This document shows, in pieces, positions 36,040 through 46,099 of a DNA stretch of 64,000 bases. Location: positions 76,798 to 140,797 of the forward strand of contig DLHF01000002.1 in NCBI GenBank assembly GCA_002483085.1. The letters run 5' to 3'. Made by a program: the position numbers and the translations under genes. Every line of letters starts with the position of its first letter. Positions within the stretch are counted from its first letter, which is position 1. The DNA comes from Ignavibacteria bacterium UBA7675 (GTDB lineage: Bacteria; Bacteroidota; Ignavibacteria; Kapaibacteriales; UB7675). The notes under the pieces were generated by a model that was not told where the DNA came from, did no database searches, and saw nothing but the letters and a program-made list of their open reading frames with translations.

Positions 36040-38316
36040 TTATTTGCAGGTTTCTACAACCCTTACCGCAATACGGCGGTTCTGTTTGCGAGCGGCTTCC
36101 ACCTGATCGGCAGAAACTTTTTTGCTTTTCTTCGGCTCGGGGATGAGCGGTTTGGTAGAGCCATAGCCAATCGTGTTTACTACTCTGGACGCATCAACGC
36201 CCTGTTGTATCAGCCAGCTTTTTACTGCTGCTGCACGCATTTCGGAGAGCTCCTGGTTGCGCTTGTCGTCGCCTTCGCTGCTGGCGTGGCCTTCGATTTC
36301 CACCTTCAGATCGGGGCATTGATCCACGAGAGCTTTGATTTTATTCAGATTCTCGATAGTACCCGGCACTGTGAGGTCGAACTTATCGGTGTTCACAATA
36401 AAGAGAATACCGGGGAAGTTGGTCACTGTATTGGGCTTGGGTTTGGGTGGGCAGCCATCGGTCGGCTCGCCGGGGATAAGCGGACATTTGTCCACATCAT
36501 CGCGCACACCATCTTTGTCGGTATCCGGGTCCAACGGATTGGTCTTCGTGCGATTGACTTCATCGCCATCGTTGAGCGAATCGCCGTCGGTATCAGCCAG
36601 AGCGGGATTGGTCTTGTATGTATTGACTTCATCGCCGTCTTTCAGCGCGTCGTTATCGGAGTCGATATTCAGCGGGTCGGTTTTGTATTTGTTCACCTCA
36701 TCGCCATCGCGCAGGCCATCTTTATCGCTGTCCACATCTGTCGGATTGGTTTTGTACTTATTCACTTCGAGGCCGTCGCCAAGAGCGTCGTTGTCGGTAT
36801 CGCCTGAAATGGGATTGGTTTTGTACTTGTTTACTTCATCGCCATCGCTAAGCGAATCGCCATCCGTATCGGTTTTCAGCGGGTCGGATTTGTATGTATT
36901 GACTTCATCGCCATCGCTGAGCGAATCGCCGTCGGTATCCGTATTATTCGGGTCGGTTTTATAGCGATTAATCTCATCGCCGTCTTTGAGTCCGTCGCCG
37001 TCGGTATCATCGCGGCTGGGATTGGTCTTATAAGTCCGCACTTCTTCGCCGTCTTTGAGGCCATCGGCATCGCTGTCCATGTTATTCGGGCTCGTGTTGT
37101 ACTGCTTGATTTCCTCACCGTCTTTGAGGCCGTCGCCGTCGGTATCTTCTTGGAGCGGGTCGGTTTTGTGCGTATTGACTTCATCGCCATCCAGCAGACC
37201 GTCGCCATCGGTATCGGGCACGAGAGCATTTGTTTTGCGCGCGAGCTCTTCGCCGTCTTTGAGGCCGTCAGCATCGGTATCGACCGAGGTTGGGTTTGTG
37301 TGATGGATCACCAGCTCGTCCTTATCGCTCAGGCCATCGCCGTCGGTATCGCCTTTCAGCGGATCGGTGCGATAGTCGGTCTCCGGCAGCGAGTTGATAT
37401 AGTCCTCTGTCATGCCATTGGGCACTGTGCGCGAGCCTTTTACTTCGTAGCCATCGGGCAGGCCATCGCCGTCTGTATCTGGATTGTTCTCATCGGTGCC
37501 GAGCAGACGCTCTTGTGCGTTGGTAAGACCGTCCTTATCGTAATCGGCATTGCCGAACACATAGTAGGTAAGGCCAAAGCCAAAGGTGACAAACGCGTCA
37601 TTAGCCGTTGCATCCCCTACTTTGGGGCCGTCTTTTGTCGGCTGGTAGTTGCCGCCGTCGGTATTCGATGCAAAGTCATCGAGGAAGTCTGTGCCGGTAA
37701 AGCGGAATGTGCCGCGTCCATTTACTACGAAGTCGTCGGTAGCGTAAAATTCAAAACCGAGACCAACCGGAAAAATAATGCCGGTTTTGTCGTAGATGTT
37801 GTTGCGGTTGTTGGGCAGCGACCGGTCGGCGCCGCCGGATTCACCTGCGCGAGGCTCGAAGCTCATCAGGCCGATACCGCCAAAGATAAACGGCACAAAG
37901 CGCTCGTTGGGCAGGATATTGAGAGCTGCAATCGCTTCGTAAGTAAGAATCCTTGTGTTATTCTTTTCTTCGATAAGGAGATTCGTACCGGGGTACATAT
38001 CGCCCACATTAGCATTCGGGCCAAAGTACGCAGGGTACTTCTTAATGTAGTTATCCTGAGTAATCTTATAGCGCACCGACGCCATGCCTACGCCTGCTTG
38101 GAGCGATACATAGGGCAATGGATTATAGCGGAAGAAAATATCGCCGCCGAACCACAGCGAATTGTCGGCAAATTCTCCCCAGTATTTTGCTCCACCGGCT
38201 GTAAAGCCAAAACCAGCTCTGCCAGCCCCGCTTTGGGCCTGCAAAATGCCAGTGGCAAGGCCACATAGAACTACGAGGAGAAGTGCTTTTGAAAACAGAC
38301 TGGAACAAACTTTCAC
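36040..38316 (-). CDS. OmpA-family protein with thrombospondin type 3 repeats
   Basis: A 758-residue outer-membrane protein. Residues 1-~28 are a signal peptide (SKALLLVVLCGLATGILQAQ). Residues ~30-200 resemble a small beta-barrel (alternating aromatics, RYNPLPYVSLQAGVG). Residues ~240-600 are ~14 calcium-binding TSP3-type repeats of about 23 residues (DTDGDGLKDGEEINRYKTDP). The C-terminus is an OmpA domain (VEIEGHASSEGDD, NQELSEMRAAAVKSWL, GYGSTKPLIPEPKKSKK..NRRIAVRV) that binds peptidoglycan. The GTG at 38316 is chosen: GGAGGT lies 4 nt upstream and is itself inside an ATG codon that would start four codons earlier at 38328. Confidence 0.85.
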   Translation of the reverse strand: MKVCSSLFSKALLLVVLCGLATGILQAQSGAGRAGFGFTAGGAKYWGEFADNSLWFGGDIFFRYNPLPYVSLQAGVGMASVRYKITQDNYIKKYPAYFGPNANVGDMYPGTNLLIEEKNNTRILTYEAIAALNILPNERFVPFIFGGIGLMSFEPRAGESGGADRSLPNNRNNIYDKTGIIFPVGLGFEFYATDDFVVNGRGTFRFTGTDFLDDFASNTDGGNYQPTKDGPKVGDATANDAFVTFGFGLTYYVFGNADYDKDGLTNAQERLLGTDENNPDTDGDGLPDGYEVKGSRTVPNGMTEDYINSLPETDYRTDPLKGDTDGDGLSDKDELVIHHTNPTSVDTDADGLKDGEELARKTNALVPDTDGDGLLDGDEVNTHKTDPLQEDTDGDGLKDGEEIKQYNTSPNNMDSDADGLKDGEEVRTYKTNPSRDDTDGDGLKDGDEINRYKTDPNNTDTDGDSLSDGDEVNTYKSDPLKTDTDGDSLSDGDEVNKYKTNPISGDTDNDALGDGLEVNKYKTNPTDVDSDKDGLRDGDEVNKYKTDPLNIDSDNDALKDGDEVNTYKTNPALADTDGDSLNDGDEVNRTKTNPLDPDTDKDGVRDDVDKCPLIPGEPTDGCPPKPKPNTVTNFPGILFIVNTDKFDLTVPGTIENLNKIKALVDQCPDLKVEIEGHASSEGDDKRNQELSEMRAAAVKSWLIQQGVDASRVVNTIGYGSTKPLIPEPKKSKKVSADQVEAARKQNRRIAVRVVETCK
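36540..37480 (-). repeat. Coding tandem repeat (TSP3 calcium-binding units)
   Basis: A ~69-bp period within the OmpA gene corresponds to the 23-residue D-x-D-x-D-G-L units. It is a protein repeat, highly similar between units, and therefore liable to unequal recombination. Confidence 0.85.
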
Positions 38317-38447
38317 AGATACCTCCATAAATTGTCAGGAAAAAGTAGAATGCTGTATTGAGGACTGCAAGTTACATCTACATACTGCGGTGAAAATATA
38401 AAGAACCCGCAATATGTTTTCATTCCCAATGTACTGCAAGCTGATAA

Positions 38448-39707
38448 TTATCCGGCCTCTGTTTCTGCCGGTATGCTGATGTCGACTACGACTTGGTTCC
38501 GCACTATGTCGTCGACTGTCTCCCTTTTGCGAATAAGATGTGATTGGCCATTGTACACAAGGACTTCCGCAGGGCGAAGCCTTGAGTTATAATTGGATGC
38601 CATTGTGAAGCCATAGGCTCCGGCATTGAGGAATGCGAGAATATCGCCCTCCCGGACTTCGTTGAGCTTGCGATCCCAGCCGAATGTATCGGTTTCGCAA
38701 ATGTACCCTACCACTGTATAAATACGCGGTATGCCGGAGGGATTAGAAACATTGAGAATGTCGTGATGGGCGCTGTAAAACATCGGACGAATGAGGTGGT
38801 TAAAGCCAGAATCCACCCCAGCAAACACTGTTGCAGTTGTCTGCTTTACAACATTAGTACGCACGAGGAATGTGCCTGCCTCGCTGACGAGGAATTTTCC
38901 CGGTTCGAACCAGAGTTCGAGATTGCGACCGTATTCCGTGCAAAATTCGCGAAAACGCTCGCTTATTTTTTTGCCAAGAGTCTCGATATCAGTAGTGATG
39001 TCCTCTTGTTTGTAGCCCACTTTGAAGCCGCTGCCAAAATCCAGGAATCGCAAGTCTGGGAATTGTTCTGCAATCCCAAACAGGATTTCTGCACCCTGAA
39101 GAAACACACCAGCGTCCAGAATATCCGAGCCCGTGTGCATGTGCAGCCCTATAACGTGGATGTTGTTCGACGCTACGACGCGTTGCACATGGCGCATTTG
39201 GTACACCGATATGCCAAATTTTGAGTCGATATGCCCGGTGGAGATATTCGTATTACCGCCTGCCATAATGTGCGGGTTCACACGGATGCACACGGGAATG
39301 GTATTGCCGTACTCATGGCCGAACTGTTCGAGCACAGAGATATTGTCGATATTAATCATCACGCCGAGCTCTACGGCACGCTTGAGCTCGTCGAAAGAAA
39401 CGCAGTTGGGGGTGTAGAGAATTTCCGCCGGTTCGAATCCCGCCATAATGCCGATTTCCACTTCTTGGATAGAAACGGCATCGAGCCCTGCGCCGAGGCG
39501 CTTCATAAACTTCAGCACCGAGAGGTTGTTGAGCGCTTTACACGCGTATTTGATCTTGAGGGAAACATCGGGAAAAGCCCCTGTAAGGCGTTTGTACTGC
39601 CGCTCGATGATGCCTGCGTCGTACACGTACAGCGGAACGCCGTAGTCGTCGCACAGGTCCTGCACGGAAATTCCGCCGATCGTAAAGCGGTTACCGTCGA
39701 AGTCCAT
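38448..39707 (-). CDS. lysA: Diaminopimelate decarboxylase
   Basis: A 419-residue fold III PLP enzyme that decarboxylates meso-diaminopimelate to L-lysine. KYACKALNN carries the PLP lysine (near residue 52); HMHTGSDI is the cofactor-phosphate region, and DFGSGFKVGY, WFEPGKFLV and NAGAYGFTMASNYN contain the substrate- and PLP-binding loops, including the conserved Tyr. Full length. Stands alone between the OmpA gene and the PD40 gene. Cofactor and product place it in lysine biosynthesis. Confidence 0.94.
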   Translation of the reverse strand: MDFDGNRFTIGGISVQDLCDDYGVPLYVYDAGIIERQYKRLTGAFPDVSLKIKYACKALNNLSVLKFMKRLGAGLDAVSIQEVEIGIMAGFEPAEILYTPNCVSFDELKRAVELGVMINIDNISVLEQFGHEYGNTIPVCIRVNPHIMAGGNTNISTGHIDSKFGISVYQMRHVQRVVASNNIHVIGLHMHTGSDILDAGVFLQGAEILFGIAEQFPDLRFLDFGSGFKVGYKQEDITTDIETLGKKISERFREFCTEYGRNLELWFEPGKFLVSEAGTFLVRTNVVKQTTATVFAGVDSGFNHLIRPMFYSAHHDILNVSNPSGIPRIYTVVGYICETDTFGWDRKLNEVREGDILAFLNAGAYGFTMASNYNSRLRPAEVLVYNGQSHLIRKRETVDDIVRNQVVVDISIPAETEAG

Positions 39708-39829
39708 GAATAGTCCCGGAAAGTTAAACTGTCGAAATTAGGCTGCAATTTACGAAAAAGTTTTATGTGCCATAGATGTGTATTGATGGAGTGCTGCTAC
39801 GGTATTGCTCCGAACATCTTCCAGCGCAT

Positions 39830-39868
39830 AAAAAAAGCCGCCTGTAGTATCGCTACTCAAGCGGCCTT
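39830..39868 (-). terminator. Terminator after the PD40/SPOR gene
   Basis: A long hairpin (AAGCCGC at 39836-39842 with near-complement at 39860-39868) is followed, on the minus strand, by a run of seven T, 20 bp past the stop at 39889. Confidence 0.6.
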
Positions 39869-39888
39869 ATTGTATGTGTGCGTTGCGT

Positions 39889-42345
39889 CTACTGTCGCTG
39901 CACTACTTCCGGTTGGAGCAGGCGTCGCAGAGCTTCCGCGCGATTCTTGTATTCCGAGAGCTTTGCTTGCGCGTCTTCTTCGCTCGGGTACAGCGGCGGC
40001 GAAAGCAGAACATACGCGCCATCGCTGTTCTTTTTGGGGCGTGTGTAGTCGTAGCCAAGTGTTCGCAGAATGACTTCAGCCACCTTGAGCTCACTGTCGT
40101 CTACCGCTGTGCCGTACTGTATGGAATATAACACACCGGCAACAGCCGAAGCTCCACCCTGTTTGTTTTCTTCTTCTTTCTGGCGCTGATTGCGTTCACC
40201 TTCTTCTTGCTCCTGCTGTGCTGCTACCTGCTGCTGTTTCTTCTGCCACGACCGCACCCAACGCACGTACTCTGGCGACTCTTTTCCGCAACGCCCCAAG
40301 CTAAAGCCCTCTGCTTGCTCGGGCGTAAGGATGTTCAAGTACACCACGAACATACGGCTGCGGGGCTTGTTGCACGGCTCGTTGTTCAGCGGGTCGGCAG
40401 AAAGGTCAAGGCCCGGTACGATGAAGCTGTTGTCGCACTGCTTTTTGCCAAAAATGCCAAATCCATCGGCTTCAAACTGTATCTGCCCTGATTCCGCAAG
40501 CTGCCGGAAGAGCTCCGAGCGGCCTACCATGTCGTTCTTAATAGTTTCTATGGTGTAATGCGCGCGCAGTTTCGAGAGGAAAATGTTGCCGTCCTGTCCG
40601 CTGTCGGGCAGCATGATCTTGCCGCCGGTAACATGTTGTGCAAAAGCGCTTCGCATGTTCTGGCCTTGTGGGATCACAATGTCGCCCACGGTGACGTCGC
40701 TGTCAGCGGAATACGAGCCCGGACGCAGGGAGCACTCGTCGGTGTAGCCGTGTACGGTAATCATAAGCACAGGCTTGCTCCAGCATTGCGAAGATATTTG
40801 GTCGATCATCGACTCGATTCTGCTGTAGATATTCTTTTCAAAATGCTCGTCGATCCTTTTAGCTGCTGCGTCGTAGCCGTAGTCGCTTTCGTCGATAAAG
40901 CTACTTGTGTGCAGAGCGCCAGTATTGACACGTTTATGGTATTCCCGCAGATTTTTTGTCGTATTCGGCCACCAGTAACCAGTAATAAAGTACGGTGTGC
41001 CGGTTTCAGCATCGCTGAATACAATGGCCGAGTCGGGCTGCTGGCGGCAGAGTATGCGGAAGGTATCGCGCAGTACGATGTCGTCGCCTCCGGTTGCAAA
41101 CTCGAACTGTTTCGGCATGGCTTCGCACGCATAGCATGTACTGTCTTTCAGCGGTGAAGACATTGTGTACCGGGTGTACGGCTCTAATTCTACAGCTTTG
41201 CCTGTTTCTAATACAATATCGCTGTGGCCAGCTACCGACCAGCGCTGCGCTTTGGGCGTCCAGGCTTGGAGCAGCTTGCCGTCTTTGTCCACGATTTGTT
41301 CGAGCACGGTTATTTCGTACAAAATGACAGGCTTGGGGAATGAATACGCGTAAATATCTAGCTTTGCTCCATCGCGATCCGAGGCAAAGAACAGACCGCT
41401 TTTGTCGGGAGCTACATACGCAAACATATCATTGGCCGGGGAATTATACGGCAGATTGTCGGGTAGTTCTCTGTGCGAGTTCTTACGCAGAGATTCTTCT
41501 ATGAGCATCGGCTGGGTGGGGATGCGCGACGCTCCGAGAGCAGCTCGGTAAATATCGAAATCCGCAGTTGTATCGTTTTTCCAATTGCTCGAATAGTAAA
41601 AATAGCCATCTACTCCGCAGTGGGGCGATATCTCGCTGCCCGGTGTATTAATGCCCGGTACTAATTCGGGTTCCGACCAGTCGCTGCCTTCGCGGATGCT
41701 GAAGTAGATGTTCAGGCTGGAGTCTGCCTTGCCGTTGAGCACTGTTGGCCGGTTCGATGTAAAGAACAGCATACTGCCATCGGGCATAAGCGACGGGTGC
41801 GATTCCCAGTAGTCGGAGTTGACCTTGCTGATCGGCGTTACCGTTTGGAAGTTGTCGGTCGTGCTCCACAGGTCGAACATGTGGCTGGTATTTCCCGAGC
41901 TGATAGTTCCTTCCACAATTGCATGCTCAGAAGAGAACACAATCAATGTACGGCTTTCATCCATAGTAAGAGCGCCGCGCGTGTAGGTTGGGAATTGCTT
42001 GTCATCAGTCGATACAAGCTCGCACGACGGGCTGCACCAGTCTTCATTAAGGGGCTTTGTTTTTCTGTAGGATACCGGGCGCGACGAGTACCACATTTCC
42101 GCCCTAAGAGCTTTTTTCGTTGTTTTGCCTTTAGAGTAAATGTCCGTTCGGTCGCTTGTAAAATACAGTCGGTCGTTGCCATTGGGGTCTGTGCTGTAGA
42201 AGACCGCCGGGCTGTAGTCGTTCAGCGAATCGTTTACCGGCGCATTGAGCCGCCCGCCCGTTATTCTGTCGGTTTGTGCACCGGCAGTAGCTGCAAACGC
42301 TATGAGCATACAGGCGGCAGGCAGTAATCGCAGAAGAGATGCCAT
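39889..42345 (-). CDS. Secreted PD40/WD40-like beta-propeller protein
   Basis: An 818-residue exported protein. The N-terminal signal peptide ends near TAGAQ. Residues ~40-340 hold PD40 propeller motifs (DRLYFTSDRTDIYSKG, GSMLFFTSNRP, GYFYYSSNWKND, SGLFFASDRDGAKLDIYAY). A region around 500-680 (DIYSRIESMIDQ, MITVHGYTDECSLRPG) contains an OmpA-like HGYTD motif. A Gln/Glu-rich linker leads to a C-terminal ~80-residue SPOR-like domain (LYSIQYGTAV...AYVLLSPPLYPSEEDAQAKLSEY). This layout is found in Bacteroidota gliding and envelope proteins. It may be an envelope-structural or peptidoglycan-associated protein. Confidence 0.7.
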   Translation of the reverse strand: MASLLRLLPAACMLIAFAATAGAQTDRITGGRLNAPVNDSLNDYSPAVFYSTDPNGNDRLYFTSDRTDIYSKGKTTKKALRAEMWYSSRPVSYRKTKPLNEDWCSPSCELVSTDDKQFPTYTRGALTMDESRTLIVFSSEHAIVEGTISSGNTSHMFDLWSTTDNFQTVTPISKVNSDYWESHPSLMPDGSMLFFTSNRPTVLNGKADSSLNIYFSIREGSDWSEPELVPGINTPGSEISPHCGVDGYFYYSSNWKNDTTADFDIYRAALGASRIPTQPMLIEESLRKNSHRELPDNLPYNSPANDMFAYVAPDKSGLFFASDRDGAKLDIYAYSFPKPVILYEITVLEQIVDKDGKLLQAWTPKAQRWSVAGHSDIVLETGKAVELEPYTRYTMSSPLKDSTCYACEAMPKQFEFATGGDDIVLRDTFRILCRQQPDSAIVFSDAETGTPYFITGYWWPNTTKNLREYHKRVNTGALHTSSFIDESDYGYDAAAKRIDEHFEKNIYSRIESMIDQISSQCWSKPVLMITVHGYTDECSLRPGSYSADSDVTVGDIVIPQGQNMRSAFAQHVTGGKIMLPDSGQDGNIFLSKLRAHYTIETIKNDMVGRSELFRQLAESGQIQFEADGFGIFGKKQCDNSFIVPGLDLSADPLNNEPCNKPRSRMFVVYLNILTPEQAEGFSLGRCGKESPEYVRWVRSWQKKQQQVAAQQEQEEGERNQRQKEEENKQGGASAVAGVLYSIQYGTAVDDSELKVAEVILRTLGYDYTRPKKNSDGAYVLLSPPLYPSEEDAQAKLSEYKNRAEALRRLLQPEVVQRQ

Positions 42346-42392
42346 AGATATATCCGTGAGAACAATGGAAAATTTCTAAAAATTATAGCCTG

Positions 42393-44591
42393 TCAAAGAA
42401 TGATCGGGTACAACATACGGAAGTGGATTGCCGATTGATTGTTCAGGTTGTTCTCCGTTCCGTCGTTGATTTCGCGGACGACCATCACACCGTAGTGCGT
42501 GGCATCAAAACGGAACACATATACATTGCCAACGGCGAGATTGCCCGGCGGAGCGGCTGTGATATCACCGGAGTTGAAGGTAAAAGTGCCGTTGTTGACG
42601 CCAGTTTGTACCTGTGTTACAATCTGCAAAATGTTGTTGAAGAACGATTCATCGGTTATTCTCTGCCAGAACGCCCATTGTACATTCGATTGGTTTTTGA
42701 TAAATGGCTGCTGTGGTAGCGGTCCGTTCGGATTGGGTACGTCCACCCACAAGTCGCCTGTTCCAGGGCCATTGGGCGGCGGTGCGTTGTCGTTGCGGAG
42801 CGAGCGCACGCCGGATTCGCCAAATACATAGTATTCATATTCTGGTTTAGGCTGTTTCGGCGTTGTTTGCCTGTACGCGTGCATTTTGATCGGCGGAGTA
42901 AAGTCGGGCAGAGCTGTTACAATGGCATCAATCAGCAGTTCCTGTGTGGGGCAGCCCGATACTTCCATAATTACTTTTACCGTGAGCATGCTATCGGCTG
43001 TCTTGGGAAGGCCACCAGGATTGCGCGCGAGAATGATCTGGCGCAGCTCGTCTTTTGTAGGCGCAGTAAAGGTCATATCAAACGAGCCCGCTATGCGGGA
43101 GTTTGTGCGCAGAGCTACGCGTGTGCTGCTGATGTCGAAGTATTTCATGGAAAATTGGTCGCCCGGCAGGGGCTCTACACGCAGGACAACGTCGTTGGTG
43201 CGGCAGATCAGCGTATCGGTCGAAGACAAGATGAACTCATAGCTTTCGGTTACGATACTCGGCTCCACATCGGAGATAAACACGCGCTTGTCCTCGCGGA
43301 TATACAGCGAGTCGCGCGGGGCTGGTACTGTGCCAAAGGGGTAATCTTTGTTGTTGAATCGCAGCGATGGGCATGTTTCAGTACAGCATTCGCCCGATAG
43401 TACCACTGTAAGGCTACACGTGTTCGGATCGCCTTCGGGAATAATTTCGAGTTCCAAGGTCAGGTCGGAAGGCGTGGAAACTGTTGTCGCCAGCGCCGGG
43501 CGAAATACCGCTTCGATGGTAAGGGATTGTCCCTGCTCGATGCGTACTTCTCCATTAGCAGTCCGCAAAGCGGCAGGCGATTCAATCACCCAATCATTTC
43601 TGCCGGTTGTCGGGGTGAGTGTTTTTAAGCGAACTGTCACCGGGCATGGGCCGCTATTGGTAAGAACTGTGCCCGAGAGACGTTCTTCCTGGCCTACTTC
43701 TACAGGCTCGGAAAGGCGCAGTTCTTGGCGTGTGCCGGGTGTGAACAGCGAGCAATCGCACGACTGTTCCACAACTGTAGCTTGGAGATTCAGGCTTATA
43801 TCCGCGCTGTTTCCACCGGCGCAGGCCAGCTTCAGGCGCAGAGTTTCGGCAAAGCGATTGTTCAGGCGCCCCTGGCTTGTCGATGAAGTATTTACATCAA
43901 AGCACAGGCCGAGCACCGAGCCGGGCGGCAATACCACGCGCATTGGATTGCCGGTGACAGGAAATGTCTGGCCGTCGATTTGAACTGCTGTGACTTTGAA
44001 CACACCGAGCACTGCTGTAGGAATTTCTACTTCCACATTATTACGCCCGCTGTTGCGCGCTACCGGCAGGCAATTCTGTACGGGGTTGGGTGCGTTTTGT
44101 ACGAGCTTTTCTGATCCGGTGTTGACGTCGGCAAACACGAGGTCTACAGAAGAATTTTTCAGAGTAGTACAATTCAGGTCGGCTACGTCGGCTTCGCGAA
44201 ATACAAAGCGGACGCGGGCTTCGCCGCAGACGCCGTGCAGTGTATCGGTACGCATGCCGTAGTCTGGCGAAAATGCTTCTACGATAAAGTCGTCGCCCGC
44301 TACCGAGGCCTCGTCGAGCAGCACAGCTTCGCCGCGTGTGTCTGTCAGTTTCGGGTCGGGTGCTGCTATGCCGTCGATGCGTCTTACGGTGACGCGTACA
44401 TTTTGAAGCGGGATGACTGTTGTAGAGCCGCCCGGCGCGGTTTGGCGGAGCTCGGTAAGCACGGTAAACTTCGATTGTACCGTTTCTTCCGGCTGTGTTA
44501 CTTCCGAGCAACTATTAAAGACAACGAGAGAAATGCAGAGCACTGCGAGTATGACTGCGGTGCGCGCGGTAAATCGTAGAAAAGCATTCAT
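42393..44591 (-). CDS. Large secreted lipoprotein, unknown function
   Basis: A 732-residue lipoprotein with signal and lipobox (VLCISLVVFNSC). No known domain recognised with confidence; repeated segments of beta-type sequence containing DGIAAPDPKLTDTRGEAVLLDE and EVGQEERLSGTVLTNSGPCPVTV resemble choice-of-anchor or ASPM-type Ig-like domains. Cysteine pairs (CNCC-like ECCTETC) occur. It lies in the same direction as the next gene upstream (44673-45704), about 80 bp apart, and the gene downstream (39889), so they could form an envelope-protein group. Confidence 0.6.
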   Translation of the reverse strand: MNAFLRFTARTAVILAVLCISLVVFNSCSEVTQPEETVQSKFTVLTELRQTAPGGSTTVIPLQNVRVTVRRIDGIAAPDPKLTDTRGEAVLLDEASVAGDDFIVEAFSPDYGMRTDTLHGVCGEARVRFVFREADVADLNCTTLKNSSVDLVFADVNTGSEKLVQNAPNPVQNCLPVARNSGRNNVEVEIPTAVLGVFKVTAVQIDGQTFPVTGNPMRVVLPPGSVLGLCFDVNTSSTSQGRLNNRFAETLRLKLACAGGNSADISLNLQATVVEQSCDCSLFTPGTRQELRLSEPVEVGQEERLSGTVLTNSGPCPVTVRLKTLTPTTGRNDWVIESPAALRTANGEVRIEQGQSLTIEAVFRPALATTVSTPSDLTLELEIIPEGDPNTCSLTVVLSGECCTETCPSLRFNNKDYPFGTVPAPRDSLYIREDKRVFISDVEPSIVTESYEFILSSTDTLICRTNDVVLRVEPLPGDQFSMKYFDISSTRVALRTNSRIAGSFDMTFTAPTKDELRQIILARNPGGLPKTADSMLTVKVIMEVSGCPTQELLIDAIVTALPDFTPPIKMHAYRQTTPKQPKPEYEYYVFGESGVRSLRNDNAPPPNGPGTGDLWVDVPNPNGPLPQQPFIKNQSNVQWAFWQRITDESFFNNILQIVTQVQTGVNNGTFTFNSGDITAAPPGNLAVGNVYVFRFDATHYGVMVVREINDGTENNLNNQSAIHFRMLYPIIL

Positions 44592-44672
44592 AACTGTATC
44601 GCAGAAAGTGGGAAATAATTCTCTAAACGACAGGAGTATCAGCCGTGCCTGTGCAGGCGTATGTGCTGCACA

Positions 44673-45704
44673 TCAGAACGTAACACCGAAGCGCAGGTAC
44701 AGGGAAGTCGACTGGCGATAGGCATTGCGCTGATCGCTGGGAACATCCGGGCAGCATTCGATTTCCGGCAGCGGTAAGTTCATACGGCGCACGCCAACAT
44801 CTATGGAGAAGTCGCGCTCGCAGCCCCAGGACCAATCGTGGCCAATACCGATACCGTAATACAGGCGTTGGCGGTCGAAACTGCTTCCTATGACAGGAGC
44901 ACCGCTCTGGAAGTCGAATGGAATACCGAGGTCGCCATAGACAAACCAGGTATTGCAGCTAGGAGTAAATGCGTTGGGGTCGGGATTGGGGGTAAATGTA
45001 TAGCGGGGATGAACGCCAACAGGTATGAAGACGGAGCCATCGGCAGGCCACACGCCAAGGAACGGGCCGATTTGGAACGCACCTGTTTCGTTGAGCGACC
45101 ACAGCCCAGCGGTTTCTAAGCCGATAAGCATGGTAGAGCCACCGCGTTCGAGGTTGAAAAACTGCGACTCGTAGGGCACTTTGCCCGTAGCTGTTTGGTG
45201 CAGATAGGTCTCTTCATCGCGCCCGCGAAAGCCCGCCATAGCGCGTAGCTCTACTTTGTCGAAGCCGAGAGCACCAGTACGCAGGCGACAGCACCGGTCG
45301 GGAGGCGGCACACCATCTTCCACGCGATACACTTTAGGCGGCAGCAGAGGGTCGGATACATACGTAATACGCTTTACGCGGCTGGCTGGAAGCTCGTAAA
45401 TGCGGTCTTCTTCGTTGTCGCATTCAGTAAGCGCACGCACGCGTACACGGGCTTCACGTGTTGCAGTTGCAGCCATGTACTGCGGTTGTACATCCGAAGC
45501 AAGGGCGAGCATGCTGTTACCGCTGCATTTGTCCACAACTGGCTCAGTGAGCTCTACATTCCATTGCTGAACGCCATTCCCATTTCCGGCGAAAGATGAA
45601 CTGCCGCACGAGGTAAGGAGTGTGATAGCAAGGGCGCACAGAAGCAGAACGGAAGCGCGCAGATGTGACAATCTGGTAGACAGGTCGTCGGGACGGGTTT
45701 CCAT
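44673..45704 (-). CDS. Lipoprotein with beta-barrel-like C-terminus
   Basis: A 343-residue protein with signal peptide and lipobox (SVLLLCALAITLLTSC) after a short basic leader. Residues ~150-343 alternate hydrophobic and aromatic residues with glycine turns and end in RFGVTF, which is typical of an outer-membrane barrel terminated by Phe. Eight or more cysteines occur in pairs. No family assigned. It is upstream of the 732-residue lipoprotein gene on the same strand. Confidence 0.6.
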   Translation of the reverse strand: METRPDDLSTRLSHLRASVLLLCALAITLLTSCGSSSFAGNGNGVQQWNVELTEPVVDKCSGNSMLALASDVQPQYMAATATREARVRVRALTECDNEEDRIYELPASRVKRITYVSDPLLPPKVYRVEDGVPPPDRCCRLRTGALGFDKVELRAMAGFRGRDEETYLHQTATGKVPYESQFFNLERGGSTMLIGLETAGLWSLNETGAFQIGPFLGVWPADGSVFIPVGVHPRYTFTPNPDPNAFTPSCNTWFVYGDLGIPFDFQSGAPVIGSSFDRQRLYYGIGIGHDWSWGCERDFSIDVGVRRMNLPLPEIECCPDVPSDQRNAYRQSTSLYLRFGVTF

Positions 45705-45950
45705 AATAATAGAAGGACTGGTATATCGAAAGCCGGGACAGTGGAACTGCTCCGGAACCTTGAGTGCTTACTGTCGTGTCGTTGCCGTATGATGAATCTG
45801 CCGACGGGCTCAACCTGTATTGAGACACCTTTCCAGCCGCAAACATACGCCTTTTACACAAAGGAAGCAATTGTTTCATCATTCGTTGCGAAGCGGTAAT
45901 ACGGTGTGTAGGAGCTGGCTGCCGTGTGTAGAAGCACAGCGATGTGGGCT

Positions 45951-46011
45951 GATGTCTTCGCATTTGTTACCGGAACGGTACGAGGACGAGCTTCCGATAA
46001 CTGCCAGCCAC
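45951..46011 (-). repeat. Dispersed intergenic repeat, family A, copy 2 (inverted)
   Basis: 61 bp that match the reverse complement of 21413-21476 with 4 substitutions and a 3-bp deletion. It sits in the 395-bp gap (45705-46099) between two minus-strand genes, in which I see no other feature. Confidence 0.8.
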
Positions 46012-46099
46012 GCGGCGGGCCTGCTGCGCGGTGTGGAGGCTAAAGGCCGGGCGAAGGCCGAAGCGCACTCATTTATCGCGTATTTACCGAAGTAGCTGC

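Noticed and set aside
36540..37480. Regular ~69-bp DNA repeats that could look like a CRISPR array
   Set aside because: They are in frame and encode TSP3 calcium-binding units of the OmpA protein; the interval is not spacer-like.
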